The notes below the pieces were generated by a model, which was not told where the DNA came from, did no database searches, and was given only the letters and a program-made list of their open reading frames with translations. A stretch of 38,631 nucleotides of DNA from the NCBI GenBank assembly GCA_025355545.1, contig JANXZN010000178.1, positions 1-38,631 of the forward strand. Reading direction: 5' to 3'. Origin of the DNA: Rhizobacter sp. (lineage in GTDB: Bacteria; Pseudomonadota; Gammaproteobacteria; Burkholderiales; Burkholderiaceae_C). Positions 6,706 through 17,338 of this stretch are shown piece by piece; position 1 is the first letter of the stretch; the number at the start of each line of letters is the position of its first letter. Position numbers and translations under genes: made by a program.

Positions 6706-7863
6706 TCATTTCGCGGTCGGCACGATGGGCGTGGCGGGCGGCGGGATCTGCTCGCCCGGCGTCAGGCGCGCATGCGGGTTCACCGGCAGCGTGTCGGGCG
6801 TGATGTCCTTGCCGTGCTCGGGCGAAGGCCACAGGCCGCGCGGGCGCGACAGCATGATGCCGATCATCGCCAGTGCGATCAGCAGCTGGCGCAGGATCGA
6901 TGCGTCGAGGCGCCCGTCGCTCCACTGCTGCAGCGGGCCGGCGATGTAGCGCAGAACCTCGGGCAGCGCCGACAGCAGCAGCGCGCCGACGATCACGCCG
7001 GGCAGGTGCCCGATGCCGCCCAGCACCACCATCGCGACGATCATCACCGATTCCTGCAGGCTGAACGACTCCGGCGAGATGAAGCCCTGGAAGCTCGCGA
7101 ACATCGCACCGGCGACGCCACCGAAGGTCGCGCCCATGCCGAACGCGAGCAGCTTCAGGTTGCGGGTGTTGATGCCCATCGCCTTGGCGGCAACCTCGTC
7201 CTCGCGGATCGCCATCCAGGCGCGCCCGATGCGGCTGCGTTCGAGCCGGTAGCACACGACGATGCCGATCAGCACCAGCGCGAGGAACAGGTAGTAGTAG
7301 TTCGTGACCTTGGGAAAGTCGATGCCGAACAGCGTCTGGGTCTTGCCGAAGTGGATGCCGAACATCGAGATGTCGTCGATGCCGGTGATGCCCTTCGGGC
7401 CGTTCGTGATGTTGACCGGCGCATCGAGGTTGTTGATGAACACGCGCACGATCTCGCCGAAGCCGAGCGTCACGATCGCGAGGTAATCGCCGCGCAGTTT
7501 CAAGGTCGGCGCGCCCAGCAGCACGCCGGCGCCGCCGGCGAGCATGGCGCCGAGCGGGATCACCACCCACCACGGCGTGTGCAGCCCGTTCGGGAACATC
7601 GCGGCGATGGCGGGGAAGGTGTCGGTCAGCTGCGACGACGCGAGCAGCCCGAACATGTAGGCGCCCACGGCGTAGAACGCGACGTAGCCCAGGTCGAGCA
7701 GGCCGGCGAACCCGACCACGATGTTCAGGCCCAGCGCGAGCAGCACGTACAGCAGCGCGATGTCGATGATGCGGACCCAGGCATTGCCGAAGTACTGCGC
7801 GACCAGCGGCAGGACCAGCAGCCCGATGGCCGCGGCGATGTAGCTGAGCTTGTTGGTCTTCAT
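6706..7863 (-). CDS. livM: Branched-chain amino acid ABC transporter permease LivM
   Basis: A 385-residue inner-membrane permease with about ten hydrophobic segments. Family landmarks are LGLNIVVGFAGLLDLGYVAFYAVGAY near the N-terminus and the EAA-like loop RIGRAWMAIREDEVAAKAMGIN, which contacts the ATPases. Hydrophobic sequence continues to about residue 340, and the tail is proline-rich (PPPATPIVPTAK). The ATG has AGGAG upstream and starts 28 bases after livH. Confidence 0.93.
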   Translation of the reverse strand: MKTNKLSYIAAAIGLLVLPLVAQYFGNAWVRIIDIALLYVLLALGLNIVVGFAGLLDLGYVAFYAVGAYMFGLLASSQLTDTFPAIAAMFPNGLHTPWWVVIPLGAMLAGGAGVLLGAPTLKLRGDYLAIVTLGFGEIVRVFINNLDAPVNITNGPKGITGIDDISMFGIHFGKTQTLFGIDFPKVTNYYYLFLALVLIGIVVCYRLERSRIGRAWMAIREDEVAAKAMGINTRNLKLLAFGMGATFGGVAGAMFASFQGFISPESFSLQESVMIVAMVVLGGIGHLPGVIVGALLLSALPEVLRYIAGPLQQWSDGRLDASILRQLLIALAMIGIMLSRPRGLWPSPEHGKDITPDTLPVNPHARLTPGEQIPPPATPIVPTAK

Positions 7864-7891
7864 GGTGCGCTCCTCTTTGATCGTCGACCCG

Positions 7892-8815
7892 TCAAGCCCG
7901 ATCCGCCACCCGCTCGCCGAGCAGACCCTGCGGGCGCAAGGTCAGCACGAGGATGAGGACGATGAAGGCGAAGATGTCCTGGTAGTTGCTGCCCAGCACA
8001 CCGCCTGTCAACGCGCCGATGTAGCCGGCGCCGAGCGACTCGATCAGCCCGAGCAGCACGCCGCCGAGCATCGCGCCGGCGAGGTTGCCGATGCCGCCGA
8101 ACACCGCCGCGGTGAAGGCCTTCAGGCCCGGCAGGAAGCCCATCGTGTGCTGCACAGAGCCGTAGTTGGCCGCGTACATCACGCCGGCCAGCGCGGCCAG
8201 CGCCGCGCCGATGATGAAGGTCGCCGAGATCACCGAATCGGGCTTCACGCCCATCAGACCGGCGACGCGCGGGTTCTCGGCGGTGGCGCGCATCGCGCGG
8301 CCGAGCTTGGTCTTGTTGACCAGGTACATCAGCCCGGCGAGCACGATCGCGGTGACGACGAGGATCATGATCTGCACGTTGTTGATGACCGCGCCGCCGA
8401 TCGTGTACGGGTCGCCCGGCAGCAGGATCGGGTAGGACTTGTAGTTCGGCTTCCAGATGATCATCGCCAGCGTCTGCAGCAGCAGGCTCATGCCCATCGC
8501 AGTGATCAGCGGCGCCAGGCGCGGTGCGTTGCGCAGCGGCCGGTAGGCGATCTTCTCGATGCTGTAGTTCAGCGCACAACAGACGATGATCGCGGCAATC
8601 AGCGAGATCAGCAGCAGCAGCCAGCCCGGCAGGCCCAGGCCGGCCATCGCGGTGACGACCGTCCAGCTCGTCAGTGCGCCCACCATCAGCACCTCGCCGT
8701 GCGCGAAGTTGATCAGGTTGATGATGCCGTAGACCATCGTGTAGCCCAGCGCGACGAGCGCATACACGCTGCCGAGCACGAGGCCGTTGATGATCTGCTG
8801 GATGAAGGTGTCCAT
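7892..8815 (-). CDS. livH: Branched-chain amino acid ABC transporter permease LivH
   Basis: A 307-residue inner-membrane permease, first gene of the liv operon. It begins MDTFIQQIINGLVLGSVYALVALGYTMVYGIINLINFAHGE, diagnostic for LivH. The EAA-like loop is KLGRAMRATAENPRVAGLMGV. AGGAGAGA lies upstream of the ATG. No livK-type binding-protein gene lies upstream (8816-9050 is non-coding, then rarA), so the complex must borrow a solute-binding protein encoded elsewhere. Confidence 0.93.
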   Translation of the reverse strand: MDTFIQQIINGLVLGSVYALVALGYTMVYGIINLINFAHGEVLMVGALTSWTVVTAMAGLGLPGWLLLLISLIAAIIVCCALNYSIEKIAYRPLRNAPRLAPLITAMGMSLLLQTLAMIIWKPNYKSYPILLPGDPYTIGGAVINNVQIMILVVTAIVLAGLMYLVNKTKLGRAMRATAENPRVAGLMGVKPDSVISATFIIGAALAALAGVMYAANYGSVQHTMGFLPGLKAFTAAVFGGIGNLAGAMLGGVLLGLIESLGAGYIGALTGGVLGSNYQDIFAFIVLILVLTLRPQGLLGERVADRA

Positions 8816-9002
8816 GCGCGTTCTCTCCTGCGTTGTCGAGTCGGGCCGCCGCGTTCACCGCGCGGTCTGATTCCGTGCCTCACCCCCTAGCAACAATCCG
8901 GCCACGGTCGGCGCCGAAGGGCGGCATCCAACGCGAAGCCAGCCCGGGCGGTTGCGGATTCTAGGAGCGCGCATCTGCGGCCCCAACTCTGACTTTCCCG
9001 AT

Positions 9003-9024
9003 GACAGCAGCGCGGAATGCTGTC
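9003..9024. repeat. Inverted repeat downstream of rarA
   Basis: A perfect 7-base stem GACAGCA / TGCTGTC has an 8-base loop and lies 27 bases beyond the rarA stop (minus strand). There is no following T-run, so it is at best a weak or Rho-assisted terminator, or an operator-like palindrome in the liv upstream region. The rest of 8816-9050 shows no gene. Confidence 0.4.
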
Positions 9025-9050
9025 AGCACAATCGCGTGCAGGCGCCCGGT

Positions 9051-10358
9051 TCAGCCGGCTTTGGCGGCGGCCTCGTTGAGGCGGCGCAACTCTTGCAGCT
9101 TCTCGCTGATACGGATTTCCAGGCCGCGATCCACCGGCGCGTAGAACTGCGGTGCTTTCATATCATCGGGCCAGTAGCTTTCGCCGGCGGCGAAGCCGCC
9201 TGCCTCGTCGTGCGCGTAGCGGTAGCCGCGGCCGTAGTCCAGCCCTTTCATCAGCGCCGTCGGCGCGTTGCGCAGGCGCAGCGGCACCGCCCGGGTGCCG
9301 TCCTGCTGGACGAACGCGCGCGCCGCCTTGTACGCCATGTAAAGCGCGTTGCTCTTCGGCGCGACCGCGAGATAGACAACCGCCTGCGCGAGCGCGAGTT
9401 CGCCCTCGGGCGAGCCGAGGCGCTCGTAGGTCTCGGCGGCGTCGAGCGCGAGGCGCAGCGCGCGCGGGTCGGCCAGGCCGATGTCCTCGCTGGCCATGCG
9501 CACCAGCCGGCGCGCCGCGTAGCGCGGATCGACGCCGCCGTCGAGCATGCGCACGAACCAGTACAACGCGGCGTCGGGGTCGCTGCCGCGCACCGCCTTG
9601 TGCAGTGCCGAGATCGTGTCGTAGAACTGCTCGCCGCCCTTGTCGTAGCGGCGCAGCTGCTCGCCCAGCGACCGCTCGAGCAGCGCCTCGTCGATCTCGG
9701 CCACGCCGGCGGCCGTGCTCATCAGGTTCTCGTAGGCATTGAGCAGGCGCCGCGCATCGCCATCGGCATAGCCGATCAGGCGCTCGCGCGCCGCCTCGCT
9801 GATCGGCGGCGCCGCCAGCAGCGCCTGCGCCCGCACCAACAGTTCGCGCAGGTCCGCGTCGCCCAGCGGCTTGAGCACATGCACGACGGCGCGCGACAGC
9901 AGCGCCGAGTTGACCTCGAACGACGGGTTTTCGGTGGTCGCGCCGATGAAGGTGAACAGGCCCGACTCGACGTGCGGCAGGAACGCGTCCTGCTGCGCCT
10001 TGTTGAAGCGGTGCACCTCGTCGACGAAGACGACCGTGCGGCTGCCGCCGCTGCGCGCGATCTGGGCGCGCTCGACCGCGTCGCGGATGTCCTTGACGCC
10101 ACCGAGCACCGCCGAGATCGCGATGAACAGGGCATCGAAGCCCTGCGCCATCAGGCGCGCCAGCGTCGTCTTGCCGACGCCGGGCGGCCCCCACAGGATC
10201 ATCGAATGCAGATTGCCCGACTCGAACGCCACGCGCAGCGGCTTGCCGGGGCCGAGCAGGTGCTTTTGTCCGATCACCTCGTCGAGCGTCTTCGGGCGCA
10301 AGCGTTCGGCCAGGGGTGCGTCGAGCGCATCGTCGAAGAGTTGCGGTTCGGCGCTCAC
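9051..10358 (-). CDS. rarA: Replication-associated recombination protein A (RarA/MgsA), AAA+ ATPase
   Basis: A 435-residue clamp-loader-like AAA+ ATPase that acts at stalled replication forks. Walker A GPPGVGKT is at 57-64, Walker B VVFVDEVHRFNK begins at 109, and sensor 1 is GATTENPSFE. The C-terminal tetramerisation part includes DPRYAARRLVRMASEDIGLADP. Length is close to E. coli RarA (447). The GTG start at 10358 overlaps the lolA stop (GTGA). The order ftsK-lolA-rarA is widely conserved in proteobacteria. Confidence 0.95.
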   Translation of the reverse strand: MSAEPQLFDDALDAPLAERLRPKTLDEVIGQKHLLGPGKPLRVAFESGNLHSMILWGPPGVGKTTLARLMAQGFDALFIAISAVLGGVKDIRDAVERAQIARSGGSRTVVFVDEVHRFNKAQQDAFLPHVESGLFTFIGATTENPSFEVNSALLSRAVVHVLKPLGDADLRELLVRAQALLAAPPISEAARERLIGYADGDARRLLNAYENLMSTAAGVAEIDEALLERSLGEQLRRYDKGGEQFYDTISALHKAVRGSDPDAALYWFVRMLDGGVDPRYAARRLVRMASEDIGLADPRALRLALDAAETYERLGSPEGELALAQAVVYLAVAPKSNALYMAYKAARAFVQQDGTRAVPLRLRNAPTALMKGLDYGRGYRYAHDEAGGFAAGESYWPDDMKAPQFYAPVDRGLEIRISEKLQELRRLNEAAAKAG

Positions 10359-10987
10359 TGCTCGATCACATCGGCGCCGGGCGGCGGCCTGAACTGGAAC
10401 GCATCCGCTGCGATCGCGACGCCGGCCGCGAACTGGCTGAACTGCAGCAGCGAGCGCTGGTCGAAGGCGTCGACGATCTCGACCGCGGCCAGTTCCTTGC
10501 CGCGGAACGCCACGCGCATCGACTTGAACGCGCCGTCCTTCGCCTTCGGCGTGGCCTGCACCCAGGCCAGCCCGTCTTTCGCGGCGTCTGTTGCAGGTAC
10601 GGGCGCAAGCTCGAAATCCTTGTCGAGCGAGCCACCGGCGAGCAGCGCGGCCGGCGTCGCGCCGAGCGCGGACGAGAACTTGCGCGAGCTCGCCTGGTTC
10701 AGGTCGGCATCGAAGATCCAGACTTTCTGGCCGTCGGCGACGATGACCTGCTCGAAGGGCTTGACGTAGACGAAACGGAAGCGGTTCGGCCGCGAGAACT
10801 CGAAGCTGCCGCTGGAGGTCTTCTTCTTCGCTCCGTCGGGCGAGGTGACCGTCTGCGTGAACTGGGCGCGGCCGGTCTTCACGTCGCGAATGAAGTCGCG
10901 CAAGGTGTCGACCGAATCGGCGAGGGCGGCCGTCGCCGGCATGCTCAGCGCGAACGCTGCGGACAGATTGGCAAGAGCGCTTTTCAT
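10355..10987 (-). CDS. lolA: Outer-membrane lipoprotein carrier protein LolA
   Basis: A 210-residue periplasmic chaperone that receives lipoproteins from LolCDE and passes them to LolB. The signal peptide is [23 protein letters not shown], followed by [22 protein letters not shown], and then the family strands [15 protein letters not shown] and [19 protein letters not shown]. Its ATG overlaps the ftsK stop (ATGA), and its own stop overlaps the rarA GTG, so the three genes are translationally coupled. Confidence 0.93.
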   Translation of the reverse strand: MKSALANLSAAFALSMPATAALADSVDTLRDFIRDVKTGRAQFTQTVTSPDGAKKKTSSGSFEFSRPNRFRFVYVKPFEQVIVADGQKVWIFDADLNQASSRKFSSALGATPAALLAGGSLDKDFELAPVPATDAAKDGLAWVQATPKAKDGAFKSMRVAFRGKELAAVEIVDAFDQRSLLQFSQFAAGVAIAADAFQFRPPPGADVIEQ

Positions 10988-13365
10988 TCGGCGCGGGTCG
11001 GGACGATGATGTCGCGATTGCCGTTGGTGGACATGCTCGATACGAGCCCGGATTTCTCCATTTGTTCCAGCAGCCGCGCGGCGCGGTTGTAGCCGATGCG
11101 CAGGTGGCGCTGCACCAGCGAGATCGACGCGCGCTTGTGTTGCAGCACAATCGCGACCGCCTGGTCGTACATCGCGTCGCTCTCGCCCCCGCCCGGCACA
11201 AAGCCTTCGCCGGTCAGCACGTCGGGGCCGTCGTCGAGCACGCCGCCTTCGAGAATGCCCTCGATGTAGTTCGGCGCGCCCTGGCTCTTCAGGTACTCGA
11301 CGACGCGGTGCACCTCGTCGTCGCTGACGAAGGCACCGTGCACGCGCACCGGGAAACCCGTGCCCGAGGGCATGTAGAGCATGTCGCCCATGCCCAGCAG
11401 CGCCTCGGCGCCCATCTGATCGAGGATGGTGCGCGAGTCGATCTTGCTGCTGACCTGGAAGCTCAGGCGCGTCGGGATGTTGGCTTTGATCAGCCCGGTG
11501 ATCACGTCGACGCTCGGCCGCTGCGTCGCGAGGATCAGGTGAATGCCGCAGGCGCGTGCCTTTTGCGCCAGGCGCGCGATCAACTCCTCGATCTTCTTGC
11601 CGATGACCATCATCAGGTCGGCCAGTTCGTCGATCACGATCACGATGTTGGGCAGGCGATCGAGCGGCTCGGGTTGTTCAGGGGTGAGGCTGAACGGATT
11701 CGGGATCAGCTCACCGCGCTCGGCGGCCTCGAGAATCTTCTTGTTGTAGCCCCCAAGGTTGCGCACGCCCAGCTTGCTCATCAGCTTGTAGCGGCGCTCC
11801 ATCTCGCCCACGCCCCAGGTGAGCGCGTTGGCGGCGAGCTTCATGTCGGTGACGACCGGGCACAGCAGGTGCGGGATGCCTTCGTAGACGCTCATCTCGA
11901 GCATCTTCGGATCGATCAGGAGCAGGCGGACGTCGCGCGCCTCCGCCTTGTAGAGCAGGCTCAGGATCATCGCGTTGATGCCCACCGACTTGCCCGCGCC
12001 GGTGGTGCCGGCGACCAGGATGTGCGGCATCTTCGCGAGGTCGGCGACGACCGGGTTGCCGACGATGTCCTTGCCCAGGCCCATCGTCAGCTGCGAGCTG
12101 GCGTCGTTGTAGACGGTCGAGCCGAGGATCTCGGACAGGCGGATGGTCTGGCGCTTCGGGTTCGGCAGCTCCAGCGCCATGGTCGTCTTGCCGGGAATGG
12201 TCTCGACGACGCGGATGCTGACCAGGCTCAGCGAGCGCGCCAGGTCCTTCGACAGGCTCAGCACCTGCGCGCCCTTCACGCCGACCGCCGGTTCGATCTC
12301 GTAGCGCGTGATCACCGGCCCCGGCGAGGCCGCGACCACCCGCACCTCGACACCGAAGTCCTTGAGCTTCTTCTCGATCAGCCGCGAGGTCATCTCCAGC
12401 GTCTCGGGCGACACGGTCTCGGTGCGGCCGGGCGAGGCGTCGAGCAGGTCGACCTGCGGCAGCCTGGTGTCGGCGAGCTCGACGAACAAGGGCTTCTGGC
12501 GCTCCTTGACGACACGCTCGCTCTTGGGCACCTCGAACACCGGCGCCTCGATCACGATCGGCAGGTGATCTTCGTGGCGCTGGTGCTCGACGTCGACGAT
12601 CGCCTCGCGCTCGCGCAGCGCGCGTTCGCCGACGCGCGCGTCCTCGGCGCGCTCGGTGCGCAGGGCACGCTGTTCGCGCAGCGACTCGGCCCAGGCGCCG
12701 ATCGCCTCGGCCAGCCGCAGCCACGAGAAGCGCAGCGCCAGCGCGATGCCGGCCACCAGCGCCGCGATCCACAACACGCCGGAGCCGGCGAAACCAATCA
12801 GCCGCTGGCTCGCGCTGCCGAGGGTGTAGCCGAGCGCGCCGCCGGCGTGGCCGCCCGCGACCCGGCCTTCCCACTGGTACAGGCGGGTCCACTCGAGCGA
12901 CGCGCTGGCCGCGAGCAGCAACGCCAGGCCGACCCAGAACAGCCACACCGGCCGCGGCGCGGTCGGTGCCACCGCCGGCGCGGCGCGATCGGTGCGCAGC
13001 ACGCGCGCCAGCGTCCCCAGCCAGACCCGCAGCGCGACCGCCACCGCCCACCAGACCGAATAGCCGAACCCGAAGTACGCGAGGTCGGAGAACCAGGCGC
13101 CGAGCGCGCCGGCCTTATTCAGGGTGACGACGCTGGTGCCCGAGGTCGAGAACGCTGCGTCGGCCGGATTGTGCGTGGCCAGTGCCAGCACCGCCAGCAG
13201 CCACAGCACGGCGCCGATCAGCAGGCCGAGTTGCGCGCGCCAGCCGGCCGGATCGTGCGGCACGGCCGCGCTGCGGGAGCCGTCGCGGCCGAACGCGGTG
13301 GCGAGGGGAACGAAGCTGCTGGAAGCACCGCCGCCTTCGCGCAGCGAACCGAGGGGAAAGGTCAT
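10984..13365 (-). CDS. ftsK: DNA translocase FtsK
   Basis: A 793-residue septal DNA translocase for chromosome dimer resolution and segregation. Membrane segments lie in the first 210 residues (about 46-64, 94-118, 139-155, 190-211), followed by a charged linker (220-300). The alpha/beta RecA-like motor has Walker A GTTGAGKS at 453-460 and Walker [12 protein letters not shown]. The winged-helix gamma domain ([22 protein letters not shown]) at the C-terminus reads KOPS sites. The linker is short compared with E. coli FtsK (1329 residues), as usual in betaproteobacteria. CACAAT lies six bases before the ATG and no Shine-Dalgarno is seen; a start further downstream is possible. Confidence 0.93.
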   Translation of the reverse strand: MTFPLGSLREGGGASSSFVPLATAFGRDGSRSAAVPHDPAGWRAQLGLLIGAVLWLLAVLALATHNPADAAFSTSGTSVVTLNKAGALGAWFSDLAYFGFGYSVWWAVAVALRVWLGTLARVLRTDRAAPAVAPTAPRPVWLFWVGLALLLAASASLEWTRLYQWEGRVAGGHAGGALGYTLGSASQRLIGFAGSGVLWIAALVAGIALALRFSWLRLAEAIGAWAESLREQRALRTERAEDARVGERALREREAIVDVEHQRHEDHLPIVIEAPVFEVPKSERVVKERQKPLFVELADTRLPQVDLLDASPGRTETVSPETLEMTSRLIEKKLKDFGVEVRVVAASPGPVITRYEIEPAVGVKGAQVLSLSKDLARSLSLVSIRVVETIPGKTTMALELPNPKRQTIRLSEILGSTVYNDASSQLTMGLGKDIVGNPVVADLAKMPHILVAGTTGAGKSVGINAMILSLLYKAEARDVRLLLIDPKMLEMSVYEGIPHLLCPVVTDMKLAANALTWGVGEMERRYKLMSKLGVRNLGGYNKKILEAAERGELIPNPFSLTPEQPEPLDRLPNIVIVIDELADLMMVIGKKIEELIARLAQKARACGIHLILATQRPSVDVITGLIKANIPTRLSFQVSSKIDSRTILDQMGAEALLGMGDMLYMPSGTGFPVRVHGAFVSDDEVHRVVEYLKSQGAPNYIEGILEGGVLDDGPDVLTGEGFVPGGGESDAMYDQAVAIVLQHKRASISLVQRHLRIGYNRAARLLEQMEKSGLVSSMSTNGNRDIIVPTRAE

Positions 13366-13410
13366 CGGCGGATTGTGGCCGATTGCGATGGCGATGCGCG
13401 CCGCGCCCGC

Positions 13411-15274
<1,864 letters not shown>

Positions 15275-15339
15275 TGATGAAGCCCTCGCCAAGGGCAACC
15301 CGGAGCCCCTTCGTGGCCCTTGGGAGCGGGGCAGACACT

Positions 15340-15366
15340 TGGGGCGGCTCGGCGCTCGGCCCACGC
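15340..15366 (+). repeat. Intergenic GC-rich repeat, copy C
   Basis: The core TGGGGCGGCTCGGCGCTCGG is followed by CCCACG and matches copies A, B and D. It lies between trxB and the rpmB promoter, after the trxB 3' hairpin (15282-15296) and a GCCCC...GGGGC pairing. Confidence 0.55.
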
Positions 15367-15395
15367 TCGATCGTCGGCACCCTCGGAAATCTGGC

Positions 15396-15401
15396 TATAA
15401 T
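15396..15401 (+). promoter_or_regulatory. -10 box of rpmB-rpmG (consensus TATAAT)
   Basis: A perfect TATAAT is preceded by GGC and followed by a leader of about 60 bases before rpmB. No convincing -35 hexamer is seen at 16-18 bases. It is the best -10 match in the window, as expected for ribosomal protein genes. Confidence 0.6.
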
Positions 15402-15468
15402 TGCGGTCTTTGCCGAAATTCCGGCGGCTCTTTCGCCAGGGCCGGGTCAAACATATTGGAGAAGCGTC

Positions 15469-15702
15469 ATGGCACGCGTCTGTCAGGTCACGGGCAAGCG
15501 CCCGATGGTGGGGAACAACGTTTCCCACGCGAACAACAAAACGAAGCGCCGCTTCCTGCCGAATCTGCAGTACCGCCGCTTCTGGGTCGAGGCCGAGAAC
15601 CGCTGGGTGCGTCTGCGCATCACCAACGCGGCGCTGCGCCTGATCGACAAGGTGGGCATCGAGAAGGTCCTCGTCGACCTGCGCGCCCGCGGCGAAATCT
15701 GA
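15469..15702 (+). CDS. rpmB: 50S ribosomal protein L28
   Basis: A 77-residue ribosomal protein. It opens [21 protein letters not shown], almost identical to E. coli L28, and continues [16 protein letters not shown] and LRARGE at the end. GGAG lies eight bases before the ATG. It is followed after 14 bases by rpmG, the usual pair. Confidence 0.98.
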   Translation: MARVCQVTGKRPMVGNNVSHANNKTKRRFLPNLQYRRFWVEAENRWVRLRITNAALRLIDKVGIEKVLVDLRARGEI

Positions 15703-15716
15703 TTTAGGAGGCCATC

Positions 15717-15884
15717 ATGGCAAAAGGTGGACGCGAAAAGATCAAGCTGGAATCCAGCGCCGGCACCGGTCATTTCTACACGACCGACAAGAACAAGAAG
15801 ACCACGCCGGAAAAGCTCGAGTTGATCAAGTTCGACCCGAAGGCACGCAAGCACGTGACCTACAAGGAAACGAAGCTGAAGTAG
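15717..15884 (+). CDS. rpmG: 50S ribosomal protein L33
   Basis: A 55-residue L33 beginning [20 protein letters not shown] and ending [14 protein letters not shown]. It has no cysteines, so it is the zinc-free (C-minus) paralogue form. A strong Shine-Dalgarno, TAGGAGG, lies just upstream. The gene ends about 25 bases before an intrinsic terminator. Confidence 0.98.
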   Translation: MAKGGREKIKLESSAGTGHFYTTDKNKKTTPEKLELIKFDPKARKHVTYKETKLK

Positions 15885-15904
15885 GCGCCGAAGCCCGGCG
15901 TAGA

Positions 15905-15930
15905 AAAGCCGCCCCCGAGGCGGATTTTTC
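15905..15930. terminator. Intrinsic terminator after rpmG, probably bidirectional
   Basis: The stem CCGCC (15909-15913) pairs with GGCGG (15919-15923) around a five-base loop, followed by ATTTTT. The complementary strand has CTTTTC after the stem, so it may also end transcription of the convergent desaturase gene. Confidence 0.8.
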
Positions 15931-15990
15931 ATGCCCTGCCAGCGAGAAGGGGTCGCTTTGCGACCCCGCTATCGTCTCTCGCCGAAGGCG

Positions 15991-17214
15991 TTACGCGTGC
16001 GCCGCGCGCAGCTTCAGCGCGAATTCCTGCAGCGCGGCGATGCCGCTCTCCTCGGCCTTGCGGCACCAGGCCTGCAGATCGGCGACGAGTTGCTCGGCCG
16101 AGACGTTCGTGCGGGTCCACAGCGAGCGCAGTTCCTCGCGCATCGCGACCAGTTTGGCCAGCCCCGGGCTGTGTTCGACGGCCAGCGCCACGCGCGCCTT
16201 CACGTCGGTCGGGATCTTGTCTTCGTCGCGGTGCAGCCAGCGGTTCGCCAGCCGCATGTTCTCGAGCTTGGCCGCGCTGGCAAAGCCTTCCGCCTCGAGG
16301 CGCACGACCTCGGCAAGGCTGGCGTGGCGCAGGTTGCGCGCGTACTTGGCCATGACCTCGTAGCGGTTCGCGATGATCGCCTCGAGCGTCTTGTCGTCGG
16401 CGACCGGCTTGACGCTGCCGAGCTTGAGCAGCGGCACGGTCTTGCGCACCTTCGCCAGGCCCAGTATTTCGAGGCCGCGGATGTAGGCCCAGCCGATGTC
16501 GAACTCGTAGGGCTTGACCGACAGCTTGGCCGAGGTCGGGTAGGTGTGGTGGTTGTTGTGCAACTCCTCGCCGCCGATGATGATGCCCCAGGGCGAGATG
16601 TTGGTCGACGCGTCCGGCGCCTCGAAATTGCGGTAGCCCCACCAGTGGCCGATGCCGTTGATGATGCCGGCCGCGGTGATCGGGATCCAGGCCATCTGCA
16701 GCGCCCAGACCGCCGCGCCGATCGCCCCGAACAGCATCAGGTCGATCAGCAGCATCACGCCCACGCCCTGCCAGCTGAAGCGGCTGTACAGGTTGCGCTC
16801 GAGCCAGTCGTCGGGCGTGTTGTGGCCGAACTTGGCCAGCGTTTCCTGATTCTTCGCCTCGAAGCGGTACATCTCGCTGCCGGTCAGCAGCACCGCCTTG
16901 ATGCCGCGCGTCTGCGGGCTGTGCGGGTCGTCTTCGGTTTCGCACTTGGCGTGGTGCTTGCGGTGGATCGCGACCCATTCCTTGGTCACCATGCCGGTGG
17001 TCAGCCACAGCCAGAGGCGGAAGAAGTGCGACGGAATCGCATGCAGTTCGAGCGCGCGGTGGGCCTGCGCGCGATGCAGAAAGATCGTCACCGACGCGAT
17101 CGTGATATGCGTGGCCACCAGCGCGAACAGCAGCACCTGCCACCACGCCGCGCCGACGAGGCCATCGGCCAGCCAGCTGATCAGAGCATCCCAAACAAGC
17201 ATCAACGAATCCAT
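15991..17214 (-). CDS. Acyl-CoA/fatty acid desaturase
   Basis: A 407-residue membrane di-iron desaturase that inserts a double bond (probably delta-9) into fatty acyl chains. The three histidine boxes are HRAQAH, HRKHH and HNNHH, in the family order. Hydrophobic segments lie at about residues 15-45 and 140-190. The C-terminal about 130 residues are soluble and helical, longer than minimal family members. The ATG at 17214 follows AAAGG; a longer upstream frame has no support. TACAAT (17250-17255) is a plausible -10 with a 35-base leader. Confidence 0.92.
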   Translation of the reverse strand: MDSLMLVWDALISWLADGLVGAAWWQVLLFALVATHITIASVTIFLHRAQAHRALELHAIPSHFFRLWLWLTTGMVTKEWVAIHRKHHAKCETEDDPHSPQTRGIKAVLLTGSEMYRFEAKNQETLAKFGHNTPDDWLERNLYSRFSWQGVGVMLLIDLMLFGAIGAAVWALQMAWIPITAAGIINGIGHWWGYRNFEAPDASTNISPWGIIIGGEELHNNHHTYPTSAKLSVKPYEFDIGWAYIRGLEILGLAKVRKTVPLLKLGSVKPVADDKTLEAIIANRYEVMAKYARNLRHASLAEVVRLEAEGFASAAKLENMRLANRWLHRDEDKIPTDVKARVALAVEHSPGLAKLVAMREELRSLWTRTNVSAEQLVADLQAWCRKAEESGIAALQEFALKLRAAHA

Positions 17215-17249
17215 TTGTACCTTTGGCCTGCTTGACACGCAGGTGCCGG

Positions 17250-17255
17250 ATTGTA
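17250..17255 (-). promoter_or_regulatory. -10-like box of the desaturase gene (TACAAT)
   Basis: TACAAT on the minus strand is 35 bases before the ATG at 17214, leaving a normal leader with a Shine-Dalgarno sequence. The -35 is weak. A TTGACA also occurs at 17317-17322 but has no well-placed -10. Confidence 0.45.
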
Positions 17256-17338
17256 AAGGACGGGCCCAGGCCAAACCCCTGCGATTTGACGGGTCTCCGG
17301 GCCCCTGTTTGCCCTATGTCAAGGCGGCGCCGGGAAAC

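Noticed and set aside
5767-7956. 729-codon plus-strand frame opposite livG and livM
   Set aside because: Antisense artefact; a His/Asp/Arg/Gln-rich sequence typical of the complementary third-position bias.
8952-10769. 605-codon plus-strand frame opposite rarA and lolA
   Set aside because: It is a shadow of two confirmed genes. No motif, Shine-Dalgarno or plausible protein composition.
15470-15930. Minus-strand frame opposite rpmB-rpmG
   Set aside because: Opposite strand encodes unmistakable L28 and L33.
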